Shown: piece by piece, positions 10,064 to 19,681 of the stretch
Layout: each line of letters opens with the position of its first letter
How positions within the stretch are numbered: position 1 is the stretch's first letter
Assembly: GCF_014642735.1 (NCBI RefSeq)
Contig: NZ_BMIV01000002.1
Coordinates: forward strand, 124,001-188,000
From: Paracoccus acridae
Lineage (GTDB): Bacteria > Pseudomonadota > Alphaproteobacteria > Rhodobacterales > Rhodobacteraceae
Direction of reading: 5' to 3'
Length of the DNA stretch: 64,000 bases
Made by a program: the position numbers and the translations under genes
Notes under the pieces: generated by a model
What the model was told of the DNA's origin: nothing
The model's database searches: none
Seen by the model: only the letters and a program-made list of their open reading frames with translations

Positions 10064-12849
10064 TGTTGATGCTGGGTCCCATAGGTTTCGCGGCCCCCTG
10101 GGTGCTGACCGCCCTGATCGCGCTGCCGGTGCTGTGGGTGATCCTGCGCGCCCTGCCGCCCGCGCCGCGCCAGGTGGCCTTTCCCGGCGTGGCGCTGTTG
10201 CGCGGGTTGCTGGACCGCGTGCCGGTCGCGCGGCGCACGCCCTGGTGGCTGCTGCTGCTGCGCCTGGCGACGGTGGCCGCGATGATCCTGGCCTTCGCCG
10301 GGCCAAGCTGGAAGCCCACAGCGCCCGGCAATCAGACCGGCCCGCTGCTGGTGGTCCTTGACGCGGGCTGGTCCGCCGCGCCCGACTGGCCCGCCCGCGT
10401 GACGCGCGCCGAAGCCGCGCTGACGGACGCGGCAGGCCAAGGCCGACCCGCCGCTTTGCTGCTGGCCGACGGCCACCCCGCGCCCGGCGCGCTGCCCTTT
10501 GCCCCGGCCGATACGCTGCTGGCGGGCCTGCGCGCTGCGCAACCGGTGTCCTGGCCCACGGGTCTTCCCGAGGATCCGGCAGCAACCCTGGCTGCGGTGC
10601 CCGAGGGCCAGCTTTCCACCCTGTGGATCAGCGACGGGCTGGATCACCCGAACCGCGCCGCCTGGCTGGCGGCCCTGGCCGATCTTGGGCCGGTCACGGT
10701 GGTGCCGCCCGCCCGCGCCCTGCGGTCGCTGTCTCTGCATGCGGGCGACACGCCGTCCCTGACGCTGTCCGCCACGGACGAATCCGCGCCCGCGATCCTG
10801 GCCATCGGTCCCGACCCGCAGGGTGTCGAACGCGAACTGGCCCGCCTGACCCCCGGCGACGCGGCCGTGGCTGACGGGATCAGCACCCGCCCCACGGCCA
10901 TCGACCTGCCGCCCGAACTGCGCAACCGCATCACCCGCTTCCAGGTCGAGGGCGAGGCCCATGCAGGCGCCGTGGTCTTGGCCGACGACCGGGTGAAACG
11001 CCGCAAGGTGGGCCTGGTGGGCGAGGCTGACCGCCAGGCCGAGGGGCAGCAGCTTCTGTCGCAACTGCATTATCTTCGCCGTGCGCTGACCCCCACGACC
11101 GATCTGGTTGAAGGGGGGCTTGGCGATGTCCTGAACACCGCGCCCGACGTGATCGTGCTGGCCGACCAAGTCGATCTGGCCGAAGCCGGCGATCTGGCCG
11201 GCTGGGTGGATGACGGCGGCTTGCTGATCCGCTTCGCAGGCCCGCGCATGGCCGCGTTCGAGGATTTGCAGGACGAACCCCTGATCCCCGTGGCCTTGCG
11301 CCAAGGCGGGCGCGACATTGGCGGGGCCCTGTCCTGGGGCGATCCGCGCGGCATCGCGCCCTTTGCCGCCGATGGGGTCTTTGCCGGTCTGACCCCGCCG
11401 GAGGATGTCGCGATCCGCGCGCAACTGATGGCGCAGCCCGCGCCCGAACTTGCAGAACGCACGCTGGCCGCCCTGTCGGACAACACGCCGCTGGTGACAC
11501 GCGCCCGCATGGGGCAGGGGCAGGTGGTGTTGTTCCATGTCACCGCCAATGCCGAATGGTCGAACCTGCCGATTTCGGGCCTGTTCGTGGACATGCTGAA
11601 CCGGCTGGTCCAGACCGCCCGCGTCTCGATGGCCGAGGAACAGGCGGACGACCGCGACCAGCCCTTCTGGACGCCGGAGACGGTGCTGGACGGCTTTGGC
11701 CGCGCCTCGCCAGCCGAAGGGCTGGCCCCGGTCGCGGCGGCCGACCTGACGCTGGGACCGGGGCCGGACCGCCCGGCAGGCATCTATGTCGCGGGCGAAC
11801 GGCGGGTCGCGCTGAACGCGGGCGGCCCGCTGGTGCTGGCCCAATGGCCCGGCGCCACGGTCGAGGCTGCGGGCACGGCCACCGGGCGCGATCTGCGCGG
11901 CCCGCTTCTGGCGCTTGCGGCGCTGATGCTGGCGCTGGACGCGCTGGGCTCGGCGATGATCGCGCGCGGCGGGCGGGTGGCGGCGGCCATGGTGCTGGCC
12001 GTGATGATCCTGCCCGGGCCGCAGGCCCAGGCGCAGGCGCAAGAACCGGCGCAGCCCCAGGTCCAGGCGCAGGACGTGAACCCGGAACTGGCCCGCGCCG
12101 CGAACGAGGTCGCGCTGGCCTATGTGGTGACCGGCGATGACCGGGTGGACAATGCGTCGCGGGAAGGGCTGCGCGGGCTGTCGATGGTGCTGGCGCAGCG
12201 CACCTCGGTCGAGCCGGGCCAACCGGTCGCCATCGACCTGGACCAGGACGACCTGTCGGTCCTGACCTTTCTTTACTGGCCGATCACCGACACGCAGGCC
12301 TCTCCCTCGCCGCAGGCCTATGTCCGGCTGAACCATTTCCTGCGATCCGGCGGGATGATCCTGTTCGACACGCGCGACGGCGATGTCACCGGCGTCGGCG
12401 GGCCGGACATGTCGCAGGCGCTGCAAGCCCTGGCCGCGCCGCTGGAGGTGCCGCCCCTGTCGCCAGTCCCCGACGATCACGTCCTGACCCGCAGCTTCTA
12501 TCTGCTGGCCGATTTCCCCGGCCGCTGGCAGGACAACCCCGTCTGGCTGGAAGCGCCCCCCGCAGGCGCCCAGGCGGCCGAGGGCGTGCCCTTCCGCCAG
12601 TTGAACGACGGCGTCAGCCCCGTGGTGATCGGCGGCAATTCCTGGGCCGAGGCCTGGGCAGTCGATGAGAACGGCTATCCGACCTTTCCCATCGGCGGCG
12701 GCTGGGAAGGCGAGATGCAGCGGGAAATGGCCTTCAGATTCGGCGTGAACCTGATCATGTATGTCCTGACGGGCAATTACAAATCCGACCAGGTCCATGT
12801 TCCCGCCCTGCTGGACCGGATGCGGACCGAGGAGATGCTTGGCCCATGA
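10063..12849 (+). CDS. large membrane protein with BatA N-terminus and DUF4159
   Basis: 928 residues. The N-terminus (about 1-80) has two hydrophobic helices around the BatA motif PRQVAFPGVALLRGL. The middle is periplasmic or soluble with an amidotransferase-like fold. Two hydrophobic segments follow near residues 610-650. Then come a glutamine/alanine-rich linker (QAQAQAQEPAQPQVQAQ) and a C-terminal DUF4159 domain (about 670-920, with YWPITDTQ and GGMILFDTRDG). Third gene of the MoxR cluster, coupled by one-base overlap to DUF58 and by a 4-base ATGA overlap to the next gene. The molecular function of DUF4159 is unknown. Confidence 0.85.
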   Translation: MLMLGPIGFAAPWVLTALIALPVLWVILRALPPAPRQVAFPGVALLRGLLDRVPVARRTPWWLLLLRLATVAAMILAFAGPSWKPTAPGNQTGPLLVVLDAGWSAAPDWPARVTRAEAALTDAAGQGRPAALLLADGHPAPGALPFAPADTLLAGLRAAQPVSWPTGLPEDPAATLAAVPEGQLSTLWISDGLDHPNRAAWLAALADLGPVTVVPPARALRSLSLHAGDTPSLTLSATDESAPAILAIGPDPQGVERELARLTPGDAAVADGISTRPTAIDLPPELRNRITRFQVEGEAHAGAVVLADDRVKRRKVGLVGEADRQAEGQQLLSQLHYLRRALTPTTDLVEGGLGDVLNTAPDVIVLADQVDLAEAGDLAGWVDDGGLLIRFAGPRMAAFEDLQDEPLIPVALRQGGRDIGGALSWGDPRGIAPFAADGVFAGLTPPEDVAIRAQLMAQPAPELAERTLAALSDNTPLVTRARMGQGQVVLFHVTANAEWSNLPISGLFVDMLNRLVQTARVSMAEEQADDRDQPFWTPETVLDGFGRASPAEGLAPVAAADLTLGPGPDRPAGIYVAGERRVALNAGGPLVLAQWPGATVEAAGTATGRDLRGPLLALAALMLALDALGSAMIARGGRVAAAMVLAVMILPGPQAQAQAQEPAQPQVQAQDVNPELARAANEVALAYVVTGDDRVDNASREGLRGLSMVLAQRTSVEPGQPVAIDLDQDDLSVLTFLYWPITDTQASPSPQAYVRLNHFLRSGGMILFDTRDGDVTGVGGPDMSQALQALAAPLEVPPLSPVPDDHVLTRSFYLLADFPGRWQDNPVWLEAPPAGAQAAEGVPFRQLNDGVSPVVIGGNSWAEAWAVDENGYPTFPIGGGWEGEMQREMAFRFGVNLIMYVLTGNYKSDQVHVPALLDRMRTEEMLGP

Positions 12850-14957
12850 CCCAGCTTCGCTTCGACCCGCTTCTGCCCTGGTGGGCGATCGCCGCGCTTG
12901 GCGTTCTTGCGCTTCTGGTGGCGGGCTTCGCCCTGTGGCGGGGCCTGCGCGGCTGGGCCTGGCGCGGGCTTGCCGGGCTTGCCGCCGCCCTGGCGCTTGC
13001 CGGACCCGCGCTGGAAATCGGCAGCCGCGCCGGGTTGTCCGACATCGTGATCCTGATCGACGACCGGTCGGCCAGCCAAGGCCTGCCGGAACGGACCGCG
13101 CAGGCCGATGCCGCCGTCGATGCCATGACCCGCCAAATCGCCGCGCTGCCCAATACCGAACTGCGCCGCGTGACGGTGGGCGACAATGACGACGGCACCC
13201 TTCTGGCCACGGAAATGGCCCGCGCCATCGCCGCCGAACCCGAAGCCCGGCTGGCCGGCGTGATCGCCGTCACCGACGGGCGGCTGCACGATCCGGCCAT
13301 GCTGCCCGCGACCGCGCCCGCCCCGGTCCACGTCCTGCTGACCGGCAGGCCCCAAGATTGGGACCGCCGCCTGGTGATCGAGGAAGCCCCTGCCTTCGGC
13401 CTGATCGACCAGCAGGTGACGATCCGCCTGCGGATCGAGGACCAGGGCGCCGTCCCGCCCCAGGCGCAGACCGGATCCGCCAACCTGCGCCTGTCCCTGG
13501 ACGGAGAGGACGAGCAGGTTCTGGCCGTGCCCCTGGGCCAGTCCATCACCCTGCCTTTGACGCTGGATCACGCGGGCCAGAACGTCGTGCAGGTCGGTTT
13601 CGACGCGCCCGAAGGGGACGAATTGACCGACCGCAACAACAGTGCCGCCATCACCATCAACGGCGTGCGCGACCGGCTGCGGGTGCTTCTGGTGTCGGGC
13701 GAGCCCCACGCGGGCGAACGCACCTGGCGCAACCTGCTGAAATCCGACGCGGCCGTGGACCTGATCCATTTCACCATCCTGCGCCCGCCCGACAAGTCGG
13801 ACGGCGTGCCCGTCAACGAATTGTCGCTGATCGCCTTTCCGACACAGGAACTGTTCATGGAACGGATTGGCGATTTCGACCTGATCATCTTCGACCGCTA
13901 CAGCGTGCGGGGCATCCTTCCGCCGGACTATTACCTCAACATCGCCCGATATGTCGAAGACGGGGGCGCGATCCTGGTATCCGCCGGACCCGAGATGGCC
14001 GGGGTGGAAAGCCTGTACCTGTCGCCCCTGGGCCGCATCCTGCCCGCGCGCCCCACGGGTCGCGTGTTGGAGGAACCGTTCCGTCCCCGCCTGACCGAAG
14101 AAGGGCAGCGCCATCCCGTCACCGCTGCCCTGCCGGGTTCGGGGGCCGAGGATCCGACCTGGGGCCGCTGGCTGCGCATGGCGACGGTCCAGCCCGACCC
14201 CGATGCGCAGGTGGCGATGACCGGCATCGACGGCGAACCCCTGCTGATCCTCGACCGCGTGGGCGAAGGGCGGGTGGCGCTTCTGACCTCGGACCAGGTG
14301 TGGCTGTGGGGCCGCGGTTTCGAAGGTGGCGGGCCGCAGCTGGAACTGCTGCGCCGCATCGCCCATTGGTCGATGAAGGAACCCGAGCTTGAGGAGGAGG
14401 CCCTGCTGGCCGATGTCTCGGACGGGATGTCGGTGCGCTTCACCCGCCGCACCATGGCCGACAGCGCCGGTCCCCTGGTCGTGACCCGCCCCGATGGCCA
14501 GACCGAGGAGGTGCCGCTGTCCGACGCCGGGCCGGGCCGCTTCACCGCCGACTGGACCGCGCCGGAACCGGGGCTGTATCGCCTGGCGGACGGCGACCTG
14601 CGCCGGGTGCTGGCGCTTGGTCCCGCAGCCCCGCGAGAGTTCGAGCAGACCGTGGCAAGCCCCGCCGCCCTGCAGCCGCTGATGACGGCGACCGGGGGTG
14701 GGGCCGTGGCGCTGTCGGACGGAATGCCCGACCTGCGCACGGTCGATCCCGGTCGCAGCGCGCATGGCAGCGCGGCGCTTGGCGACTGGATCGCGATCAC
14801 GCCGCGCGACGCGGCTTCGATCACCGGGCTGGAACGCCGGCCCCTGCTGCCCGGCTGGGCCTGGCTGCTGCTGGTGTCCGGCCTGATCCTGACCGGCTGG
14901 CTGCGCGAGGGACGGCCCGGCAAGGCTGCGCCCATGGCCCCGACCATGCCGGGCTGA
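12846..14957 (+). CDS. membrane protein with class-I glutamine-amidotransferase-like domain
   Basis: 703 residues. Two N-terminal helices (about 12-55) and one C-terminal helix (about 678-695) enclose a large domain. That domain starts VWA-like ([14 protein letters not shown]) and continues with an amidotransferase-like fold ([44 protein letters not shown]). I see no catalytic Cys at the nucleophile position, so it is probably non-enzymatic. Last gene of the MoxR/DUF58/DUF4159 operon. Its architecture parallels the preceding protein, so the two may form a heteromeric membrane complex. Confidence 0.8.
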   Translation: MTQLRFDPLLPWWAIAALGVLALLVAGFALWRGLRGWAWRGLAGLAAALALAGPALEIGSRAGLSDIVILIDDRSASQGLPERTAQADAAVDAMTRQIAALPNTELRRVTVGDNDDGTLLATEMARAIAAEPEARLAGVIAVTDGRLHDPAMLPATAPAPVHVLLTGRPQDWDRRLVIEEAPAFGLIDQQVTIRLRIEDQGAVPPQAQTGSANLRLSLDGEDEQVLAVPLGQSITLPLTLDHAGQNVVQVGFDAPEGDELTDRNNSAAITINGVRDRLRVLLVSGEPHAGERTWRNLLKSDAAVDLIHFTILRPPDKSDGVPVNELSLIAFPTQELFMERIGDFDLIIFDRYSVRGILPPDYYLNIARYVEDGGAILVSAGPEMAGVESLYLSPLGRILPARPTGRVLEEPFRPRLTEEGQRHPVTAALPGSGAEDPTWGRWLRMATVQPDPDAQVAMTGIDGEPLLILDRVGEGRVALLTSDQVWLWGRGFEGGGPQLELLRRIAHWSMKEPELEEEALLADVSDGMSVRFTRRTMADSAGPLVVTRPDGQTEEVPLSDAGPGRFTADWTAPEPGLYRLADGDLRRVLALGPAAPREFEQTVASPAALQPLMTATGGGAVALSDGMPDLRTVDPGRSAHGSAALGDWIAITPRDAASITGLERRPLLPGWAWLLLVSGLILTGWLREGRPGKAAPMAPTMPG

Positions 14958-15016
14958 CCGCTTGCCAAGTGGCAACCGCATTGCTAACCGGGATAAAACG
15001 TCCTGAAGGAACGCTC

Positions 15017-15496
15017 ATGGTCGAAGAAACGCGCGCGCCCGCCCCTTATGCCGAGGCCGATCTGTCGCTGATCAAGCGCATCATTCCCCATCGCTATCCC
15101 TTCCTGTTCATCGACAAGGTGCGCGACATCGTCCCGCACGAAGGCGGCGTGGGCATCAAGATGGTGACCTGCAACGAGCCGCATTTCCAGGGCCACTTCC
15201 CCGGTGAACCCGTCATGCCCGGCGTCACCATCGTCGAGGCGATGGCCCAGACGTCCGCCGTGATCGTGGGCATCAGCATGAACATCATCGACAAGCCGCT
15301 GGCGACCTATTTCATGGGCATCGACAAGTGCAAGTTCCGCCGCATGGTGGTGCCCGGCGACGTGCTGGAACTGCATTGCAAGGCCCTGCGCGGCGGCGGC
15401 AAGATCTGGAAGTTCGAGGGCCGCGCCCTGGTGGACGGCCAGCTTTGCGCATCCGCCGAATTCACCGCCATGATGGCCCTGAAGGCCGATGGTTGA
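15017..15496 (+). CDS. fabZ: 3-hydroxyacyl-ACP dehydratase FabZ
   Basis: 159 residues. Hot-dog fold dehydratase of fatty acid elongation. The catalytic His and Glu lie in [20 protein letters not shown], with [11 protein letters not shown] near the N-terminus. I chose the ATG at 15017, which has GAAGGA upstream, rather than the open-frame start at 14969. It leads the lipid A operon and overlaps lpxA by 8 bases. This pairing supplies and competes for (3R)-hydroxyacyl-ACP, the shared substrate of FabZ and LpxA. A TTGCTAAC/GATAAAAC-like promoter could lie at 14980-15000. Confidence 0.95.
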   Translation: MVEETRAPAPYAEADLSLIKRIIPHRYPFLFIDKVRDIVPHEGGVGIKMVTCNEPHFQGHFPGEPVMPGVTIVEAMAQTSAVIVGISMNIIDKPLATYFMGIDKCKFRRMVVPGDVLELHCKALRGGGKIWKFEGRALVDGQLCASAEFTAMMALKADG

Positions 15497-16271
15497 CATC
15501 CATCCCACCGCCGTGATCGAGGACGGCGCGCAGATCGGCGCGGGCGTGCGGATCGGTGCCTTTTGCGTGGTCGGCCCCAAGGTCCGGCTGGCGGACGGGG
15601 TCGAGCTGAAATCCCACGTTGCCATTGCCGGGGACACCAGTATCGGGGCGGACACGGTGGTCTTCCCTTTCGCATCCATCGGCGAAGTGCCGCAGGACCT
15701 GAAATTCAAGGGCGAGGATGTGCGGCTGGAGATCGGGGCGCGCAATCGGATCCGCGAATACGTCACCATGAATCCCGGCACCCAAGGCGGCGGCGGGGTG
15801 ACCCGCGTGGGCGATGACGGGCTGTTCATGGCGGGCTGCCATGTGGGCCACGACTGCCAGTTGGGCGACCGGGTGATCCTGGTCAACAACGCATCCCTGG
15901 CGGGGCATTGCCACCTGGATGACGACGTGATCATCGGCGGGCTGTCGGGCGTTCATCAATGGGTGCGCATCGGTCGCGGCGCGATGATCGGCGCGGTGAC
16001 GATGGTGACGGCCGACGTGATCCCCTATGGCCTGGTGCAGGGGCCGCGCGGGCATCTGGACGGGCTGAATCTGGTAGGGCTGAAGCGCCGGGGCGCCAGC
16101 CGGGCCGAGATCCACGAATTGCGAGAGATGCTGGACCGGCTGGGCGCAGGCAGCTTCCGTGACAGCGCCCGCCAGATGGCCGAGGCCGAGACGGGCGCGA
16201 TGGTGCGCGACGTGCTGGACTTCATCCTGGGTCCATCGGACCGCAGCTTCCTGACCCCGAAACCCGCATGA
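15489..16271 (+). CDS. lpxA: UDP-N-acetylglucosamine acyltransferase LpxA
   Basis: 260 residues. A left-handed beta-helix of hexapeptide repeats. It transfers a (3R)-hydroxyacyl chain from ACP to UDP-GlcNAc, the first step of lipid A synthesis. The catalytic His is expected at 121 within GCHVGHDC, equivalent to E. coli His125. Other visible landmarks are [12 protein letters not shown] and NPGTQGGGG. Cytoplasmic homotrimer by family. Overlaps fabZ by 8 bases and precedes lpxI by 10 bases. Confidence 0.95.
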   Translation: MVDIHPTAVIEDGAQIGAGVRIGAFCVVGPKVRLADGVELKSHVAIAGDTSIGADTVVFPFASIGEVPQDLKFKGEDVRLEIGARNRIREYVTMNPGTQGGGGVTRVGDDGLFMAGCHVGHDCQLGDRVILVNNASLAGHCHLDDDVIIGGLSGVHQWVRIGRGAMIGAVTMVTADVIPYGLVQGPRGHLDGLNLVGLKRRGASRAEIHELREMLDRLGAGSFRDSARQMAEAETGAMVRDVLDFILGPSDRSFLTPKPA

Positions 16272-16281
16272 GCCGGCCCGA

Positions 16282-17094
16282 ATGACTCGAACCGCCGTCA
16301 TCGCGGGCCAGGGCGCGCTTGCCCCCGCCGTCATCGCCGTGCTGGACGCGCCGCTGGTCTATGCGCTCGACGGCTTCGCGCCCGAAGGGGTCGAGGCGCA
16401 GCCTTTTCGCCTGGAACGACTGGTGCCATTCCTGGACAGCCTCACCGATCAGGGGGTCGAACGCGTGGTCTTTGCTGGGGCGATCCGCCGCCCGCGCCTT
16501 GACCCCGAACTGTTTGACAACCGCACAGCCCAACTGGTGCCGCGGATCATGTTGGCGATGCAGTCGGGCGACGATGGCGCGCTGCGGGCGGTCCTGGACG
16601 TGTTCGAGGAGCATGGACTGTCCATCGTCTCGGTCGCCGAGGTCGCGCCCGACCTGATCCCCGGCGAAGGCGTCCTGGCGGGAGAGCCAACTGCCGCCGA
16701 CCGGCGCGATGCCGAACGGGCCGCGCTGATCCACGCAACGCTGGGACCGCTGGACGTGGGGCAAGGCAATGTTGTGGCGCAGGGCCAGTGCCTTGCCATT
16801 GAAACCCTGCCGGGCACCCAGGCGATGCTGGAATTCGCCGGGCTTCATGCCGGGCTGCGGCCCAATCCCAAGGGGGCGAAAGGCGTGTTCTTCAAGGCGC
16901 CCAAGCCCGGCCAGGACATGCGCATCGACCTGCCGACGCTTGGCCCCGACAGCGTGACCCAAGCCGCCGCTGCGGGACTCGCAGGGATCGCCTGGCAGGC
17001 GGGCGGGGTGATCCTGCTGGACCGGGCAGAGGCCATCCGGCGCGCGGAAGCGGCTGGATTGTTTTTGTGGGCAATGCCGGGTTCGGGTATTTAG
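16282..17094 (+). CDS. lpxI: UDP-2,3-diacylglucosamine diphosphatase LpxI
   Basis: 270 residues, DUF1009/LpxI family. It removes UMP from UDP-2,3-diacylglucosamine. It is the alphaproteobacterial replacement for LpxH. Recognisable segments are VVFAGAIRRPRLDP, VLAGEPTAADRRD and the C-terminal GLAGIAWQAGGVILLDR. The position between lpxA and lpxB is the typical one. Its last codons (Gly-Ile-stop, GGGTATTTAG) are part of an inverted-repeat element (17085-17132), so that element forms the C-terminal end of the reading frame. Confidence 0.93.
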   Translation: MTRTAVIAGQGALAPAVIAVLDAPLVYALDGFAPEGVEAQPFRLERLVPFLDSLTDQGVERVVFAGAIRRPRLDPELFDNRTAQLVPRIMLAMQSGDDGALRAVLDVFEEHGLSIVSVAEVAPDLIPGEGVLAGEPTAADRRDAERAALIHATLGPLDVGQGNVVAQGQCLAIETLPGTQAMLEFAGLHAGLRPNPKGAKGVFFKAPKPGQDMRIDLPTLGPDSVTQAAAAGLAGIAWQAGGVILLDRAEAIRRAEAAGLFLWAMPGSGI

Positions 17095-17132
17095 ACAACG
17101 AAGAAATTGGCTTCTTCGTTGCATAAATACCC
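17085..17132. repeat. long inverted repeat spanning the lpxI end and lpxI-lpxB gap
   Basis: Two 21-base arms, 17085-17105 and 17112-17132, are inverted copies of each other with a 6-base loop (ATTGGC). They match at 19 of 21 positions. The inner 10 bp (CAACGAAGAA/TTCTTCGTTG) and outer 8 bp (GGGTATTT/AAATACCC) are perfect. Each arm is one copy of the unit TTCTTCGTTG-N3-AAATACCC. Single units recur at 26562-26584 and 32721-32745, and a degraded one may lie at 40092-40112. The RNA would fold into a strong hairpin inside the lpx operon. Confidence 0.75.
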
Positions 17133-17160
17133 ACAGGACATCAGCAACGGGGTGACTCGC

Positions 17161-18315
17161 ATGAAGTTCTTCCTGATCGCGGGCGAGCCTTCGGGCGACC
17201 AGTTGGGCGCGGCGCTGATGGCCGGGCTGCGGGAACTGGTGCCGGACGCGGAATTTGTCGGCATCGGCGGAGAGGCGATGTCGGCCCAGGGACTGACAAG
17301 CCTGTTCCCCATGCAGGAACTCAGCGTGATGGGCATCTGGGAGGTGTTGCCGAAATACCGCCACCTGAAGCGCCGCATCGCGGAAACCGCCGCGCGCATC
17401 GCGGCCGAGAACCCGGACGCGCTGATCGGCATCGACAGCCCGGATTTCTGCCTGCGCGTGGCCCGCGCGGCGCGGGCGCAGCGTCCCGGTCTGCGGGTGA
17501 TCCATTACGTCGCGCCATCGGTCTGGGCCTGGCGGCCGGGACGCGCCTTGAAGATGGCCGAGGTGGTTGACCACGTCCTGGCGATCCTGCCCTTCGAGCC
17601 GCCGCTGATGCAGGCGGCCGGCATGACCTGCGACTTCGTGGGCCACCCAATCGCGACGGCCCAGGTCGCCGGTCCCGACGAGGCCGCGCTGTTCCGCGCG
17701 GGCCATGGCATCACGCCCGAAAGTCCCGTGGTTCTCTGCCTGCCGGGTTCGCGGGCGGGCGAAGTGGGACGTCTGCTGCCCCGCTTCGGAGAGGCGCTGA
17801 ACGACCTGCGCCACCACGTCCCCGACATGCAGGTGGTTCTTCCGACCGTGGCCGGCGTCTTGGGGCAGGTCCGGCATCTGACCGCGCAATGGCCGATCCG
17901 CCCCCTGATCGTCGAGGATGCGGACCAGAAGCGCGCGGCCTTCGCGGCGGCCGACCTGGCGCTGGCGGCATCGGGCACGGTCAGCCTGGATCTGGCGGCG
18001 AACCGGGTGCCGATGGTGATCGGCTATGACATGGCGCCGCTCAGCCGGATGCTGGTGGGGATGCTTCTGAAGACCGACACGGTGACGCTGGTCAACCTGG
18101 TCAGCGACACGCGCGTGGTGCCCGAATTCCTGGGGCGCGACTGCCAACCCGCGCCCATGGCGCAGGCCCTGCTGCGGTTGCTGAACGATCCGGCAGCCCG
18201 TCAGGCCCAGCTTGACGCGATGGACCTGACCATGGACCGGCTGGGCAAGGGGGGCGAGGCGCCGGGTCTGCGCGCCGCCCGTTCCGTGCTAGGCGCGATC
18301 AAAGGACCGCGGTGA
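17161..18315 (+). CDS. lpxB: lipid A disaccharide synthase LpxB
   Basis: 384 residues. GT19 glycosyltransferase that joins UDP-2,3-diacylglucosamine to lipid X at the inner membrane surface. Motifs: GEPSGDQLGAALM near the N-terminus, IHYVAPSVWAWRPGR in the middle, LCLPGSRAGE and the C-terminal LAASGTVSLDLA. The start is the ATG at 17161. The open frame starts at 17107 inside the inverted repeat and that extension has no homology. The 3' end overlaps the convergent RidA gene by 17 bases, so no terminator lies between them. Confidence 0.95.
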   Translation: MKFFLIAGEPSGDQLGAALMAGLRELVPDAEFVGIGGEAMSAQGLTSLFPMQELSVMGIWEVLPKYRHLKRRIAETAARIAAENPDALIGIDSPDFCLRVARAARAQRPGLRVIHYVAPSVWAWRPGRALKMAEVVDHVLAILPFEPPLMQAAGMTCDFVGHPIATAQVAGPDEAALFRAGHGITPESPVVLCLPGSRAGEVGRLLPRFGEALNDLRHHVPDMQVVLPTVAGVLGQVRHLTAQWPIRPLIVEDADQKRAAFAAADLALAASGTVSLDLAANRVPMVIGYDMAPLSRMLVGMLLKTDTVTLVNLVSDTRVVPEFLGRDCQPAPMAQALLRLLNDPAARQAQLDAMDLTMDRLGKGGEAPGLRAARSVLGAIKGPR

Positions 18316-18646
18316 CGATCACCTCGACCTTGTAGTCCGGCGTTGCCAGCTTCGCCTCGCCCGTGGCGCGGGCGGGGGTGTGGCCCTGGGGCGCCCACTG
18401 GTCCCAGACGGCGTTCATTTCGGCGAAATCGGCCATGTCGGCCAGCCAGATCTGGGCGGATACGATGCGGGTCTTGTCGGTCCCCGCCTCGGCCAAGAGG
18501 CGGTCCACCTGTTCCAGCACCACGCGGGTCTGATCGGCCACGGATGCGCCGGGCTCGCCCACCTGGCCCGCCAGCCAGACGATGCCGTTGGCGATGACCG
18601 CCTGGCTCATGCGCGGGCCGGTTTCGATACGCTTGATGTCGCTCAT
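18299..18646 (-). CDS. RidA/YjgF-family protein
   Basis: 115 residues, the full RidA length. Members hydrolyse reactive enamine/imine intermediates. Conserved features are IVWLAGQVG, SVADQTRVVLEQVDRLLAEAG and ATPDYKVEVIVTAVL. The Arg that binds the substrate carboxylate in classical RidA (in the ARxxxxV region) is replaced here by GHTPARATGEAKLA, so it belongs to a divergent RidA subgroup. I chose the ATG at 18646 because AAGGAG is 7 bases upstream. It lies 2 bases after the TauE/SafE gene and is likely co-transcribed with it. Confidence 0.85.
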   Translation of the reverse strand: MSDIKRIETGPRMSQAVIANGIVWLAGQVGEPGASVADQTRVVLEQVDRLLAEAGTDKTRIVSAQIWLADMADFAEMNAVWDQWAPQGHTPARATGEAKLATPDYKVEVIVTAVL

Positions 18647-18648
18647 GT

Positions 18649-19404
18649 TCATGCTCCTTGGATGAGACGCCAGAAAAAGATCGCGGTCATGCCGAAGCCC
18701 ACCACGGCGATCAGCAGGCGCAGCATGTCGCGCGGGATCATGCGGGCCACGGGCGCGCCGGCATAGCCGCCCGCGATGGTGCCCACCGCCATCAGCGCCG
18801 CCGGTCCCCAGGCCACCGCGCCGCCCGCCGCGAAGATCGCGAAGGCGATCAGCGACAGCGCGAAGGACAGCCAGCATTTCAGCCCGTTCATCGCGTGCAG
18901 GTCCGCCATGCCCCACATCGCGAAGACCGCCAGAAGGATGATGCCAAGCCCGCCGTTGAAATAGCCGCCATAGACCGCGACCGGCAGCAGGATGCCCAGG
19001 CCGAAGGGCTTGACCACCGACCGCCATCGAGAGGCCATGCGCCGCACGTCGTCGGCGCGATAGAAGACCAGGGTGGCGGCCAGCAGCAGGAAGGGCACCA
19101 GGATCGAGAATGCCTCGTTCGAACTGACCAGCAGCAGCCCGCTGCCGATGGCGCCGCCGATCATCGTCCATATCGTCAGCTTGGCGAAGGGCGCGTCCTG
19201 GATGCGTCGGATGTCGCCGCGAAAGGCGATGGCGGCCGACAGATAGCCGGGCAGGGCGGCGATGGTGCTGGTGGCGTTGGCGACCACCGGCGGGATGCCC
19301 ACGAAGACAAGCGCGGGAAAGGTGATGAACGTGCCGCCGCCGGCGACGGCGTTCAGCATCCCGCCGAAAAACGCGGCGACGAACAGAAGCAGGGCTTCCA
19401 GCAT
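18649..19404 (-). CDS. TauE/SafE-family permease
   Basis: 251 residues with 7-8 hydrophobic helices. The N-terminal motif GGMLNAVAGGGTFITFPAL and the internal repeat GGYFNGGLGIILLAVF are the family signature. TauE/SafE proteins are proposed exporters of sulfite or organosulfonates. The substrate here is unknown. The start is the ATG at 19404, with GAAGGA 6 bases upstream. It is the first gene of a two-gene unit with RidA and is divergent from the polyamine-type importer (277-base gap). Confidence 0.88.
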   Translation of the reverse strand: MLEALLLFVAAFFGGMLNAVAGGGTFITFPALVFVGIPPVVANATSTIAALPGYLSAAIAFRGDIRRIQDAPFAKLTIWTMIGGAIGSGLLLVSSNEAFSILVPFLLLAATLVFYRADDVRRMASRWRSVVKPFGLGILLPVAVYGGYFNGGLGIILLAVFAMWGMADLHAMNGLKCWLSFALSLIAFAIFAAGGAVAWGPAALMAVGTIAGGYAGAPVARMIPRDMLRLLIAVVGFGMTAIFFWRLIQGA

Positions 19405-19527
19405 GGCAATCCTTCGATCAGGGGCGAAGGACGCATGTCCTTGGCGGTGGCCGGGATTCGGATCGGACGCGACGCTAGCCGCAGGGTTGCAGGGGCACAA
19501 GGCCATGCGCCCGTGACCGGTTTTTCG

Positions 19528-19545
19528 GCAGGGTGGTCACCCTGC
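19528..19545. promoter_or_regulatory. dyad GCAGGGTG-GT-CACCCTGC upstream of the importer
   Basis: Perfect 8+2+8 palindrome in the 277-base divergent gap between the permease at 19404 and the ABC importer at 19682. Because the spacer is only 2 bases, a protein-binding site is more likely than a hairpin. The rest of the gap shows no gene. Confidence 0.35.
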
Positions 19546-19681
19546 GGGCGGGCGTGCTTGTGGCATGTTAGCGACCTAAACCCCCGATGAAATGTCGCAA
19601 ATGGTGTTGCGCGACCACTGGCCGGAGGCTTAACGTGCAGATGCGCTGAACAACGAGAACCAGAAACAGGGAGAGCGCCTT

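Noticed and set aside
12040..12075. CAGGCGCAGGC-type repeats in the DUF4159 gene
   Set aside because: In-frame Gln/Ala linker within a coding region, not a CRISPR or mobile repeat. No array-like spacing anywhere in the window.
10045..12798. 917-codon open frame antisense to the DUF4159 gene
   Set aside because: Low-complexity Gln/Arg/Gly-rich translation typical of GC-rich antisense frames, while the plus-strand gene is supported by domains and overlaps.
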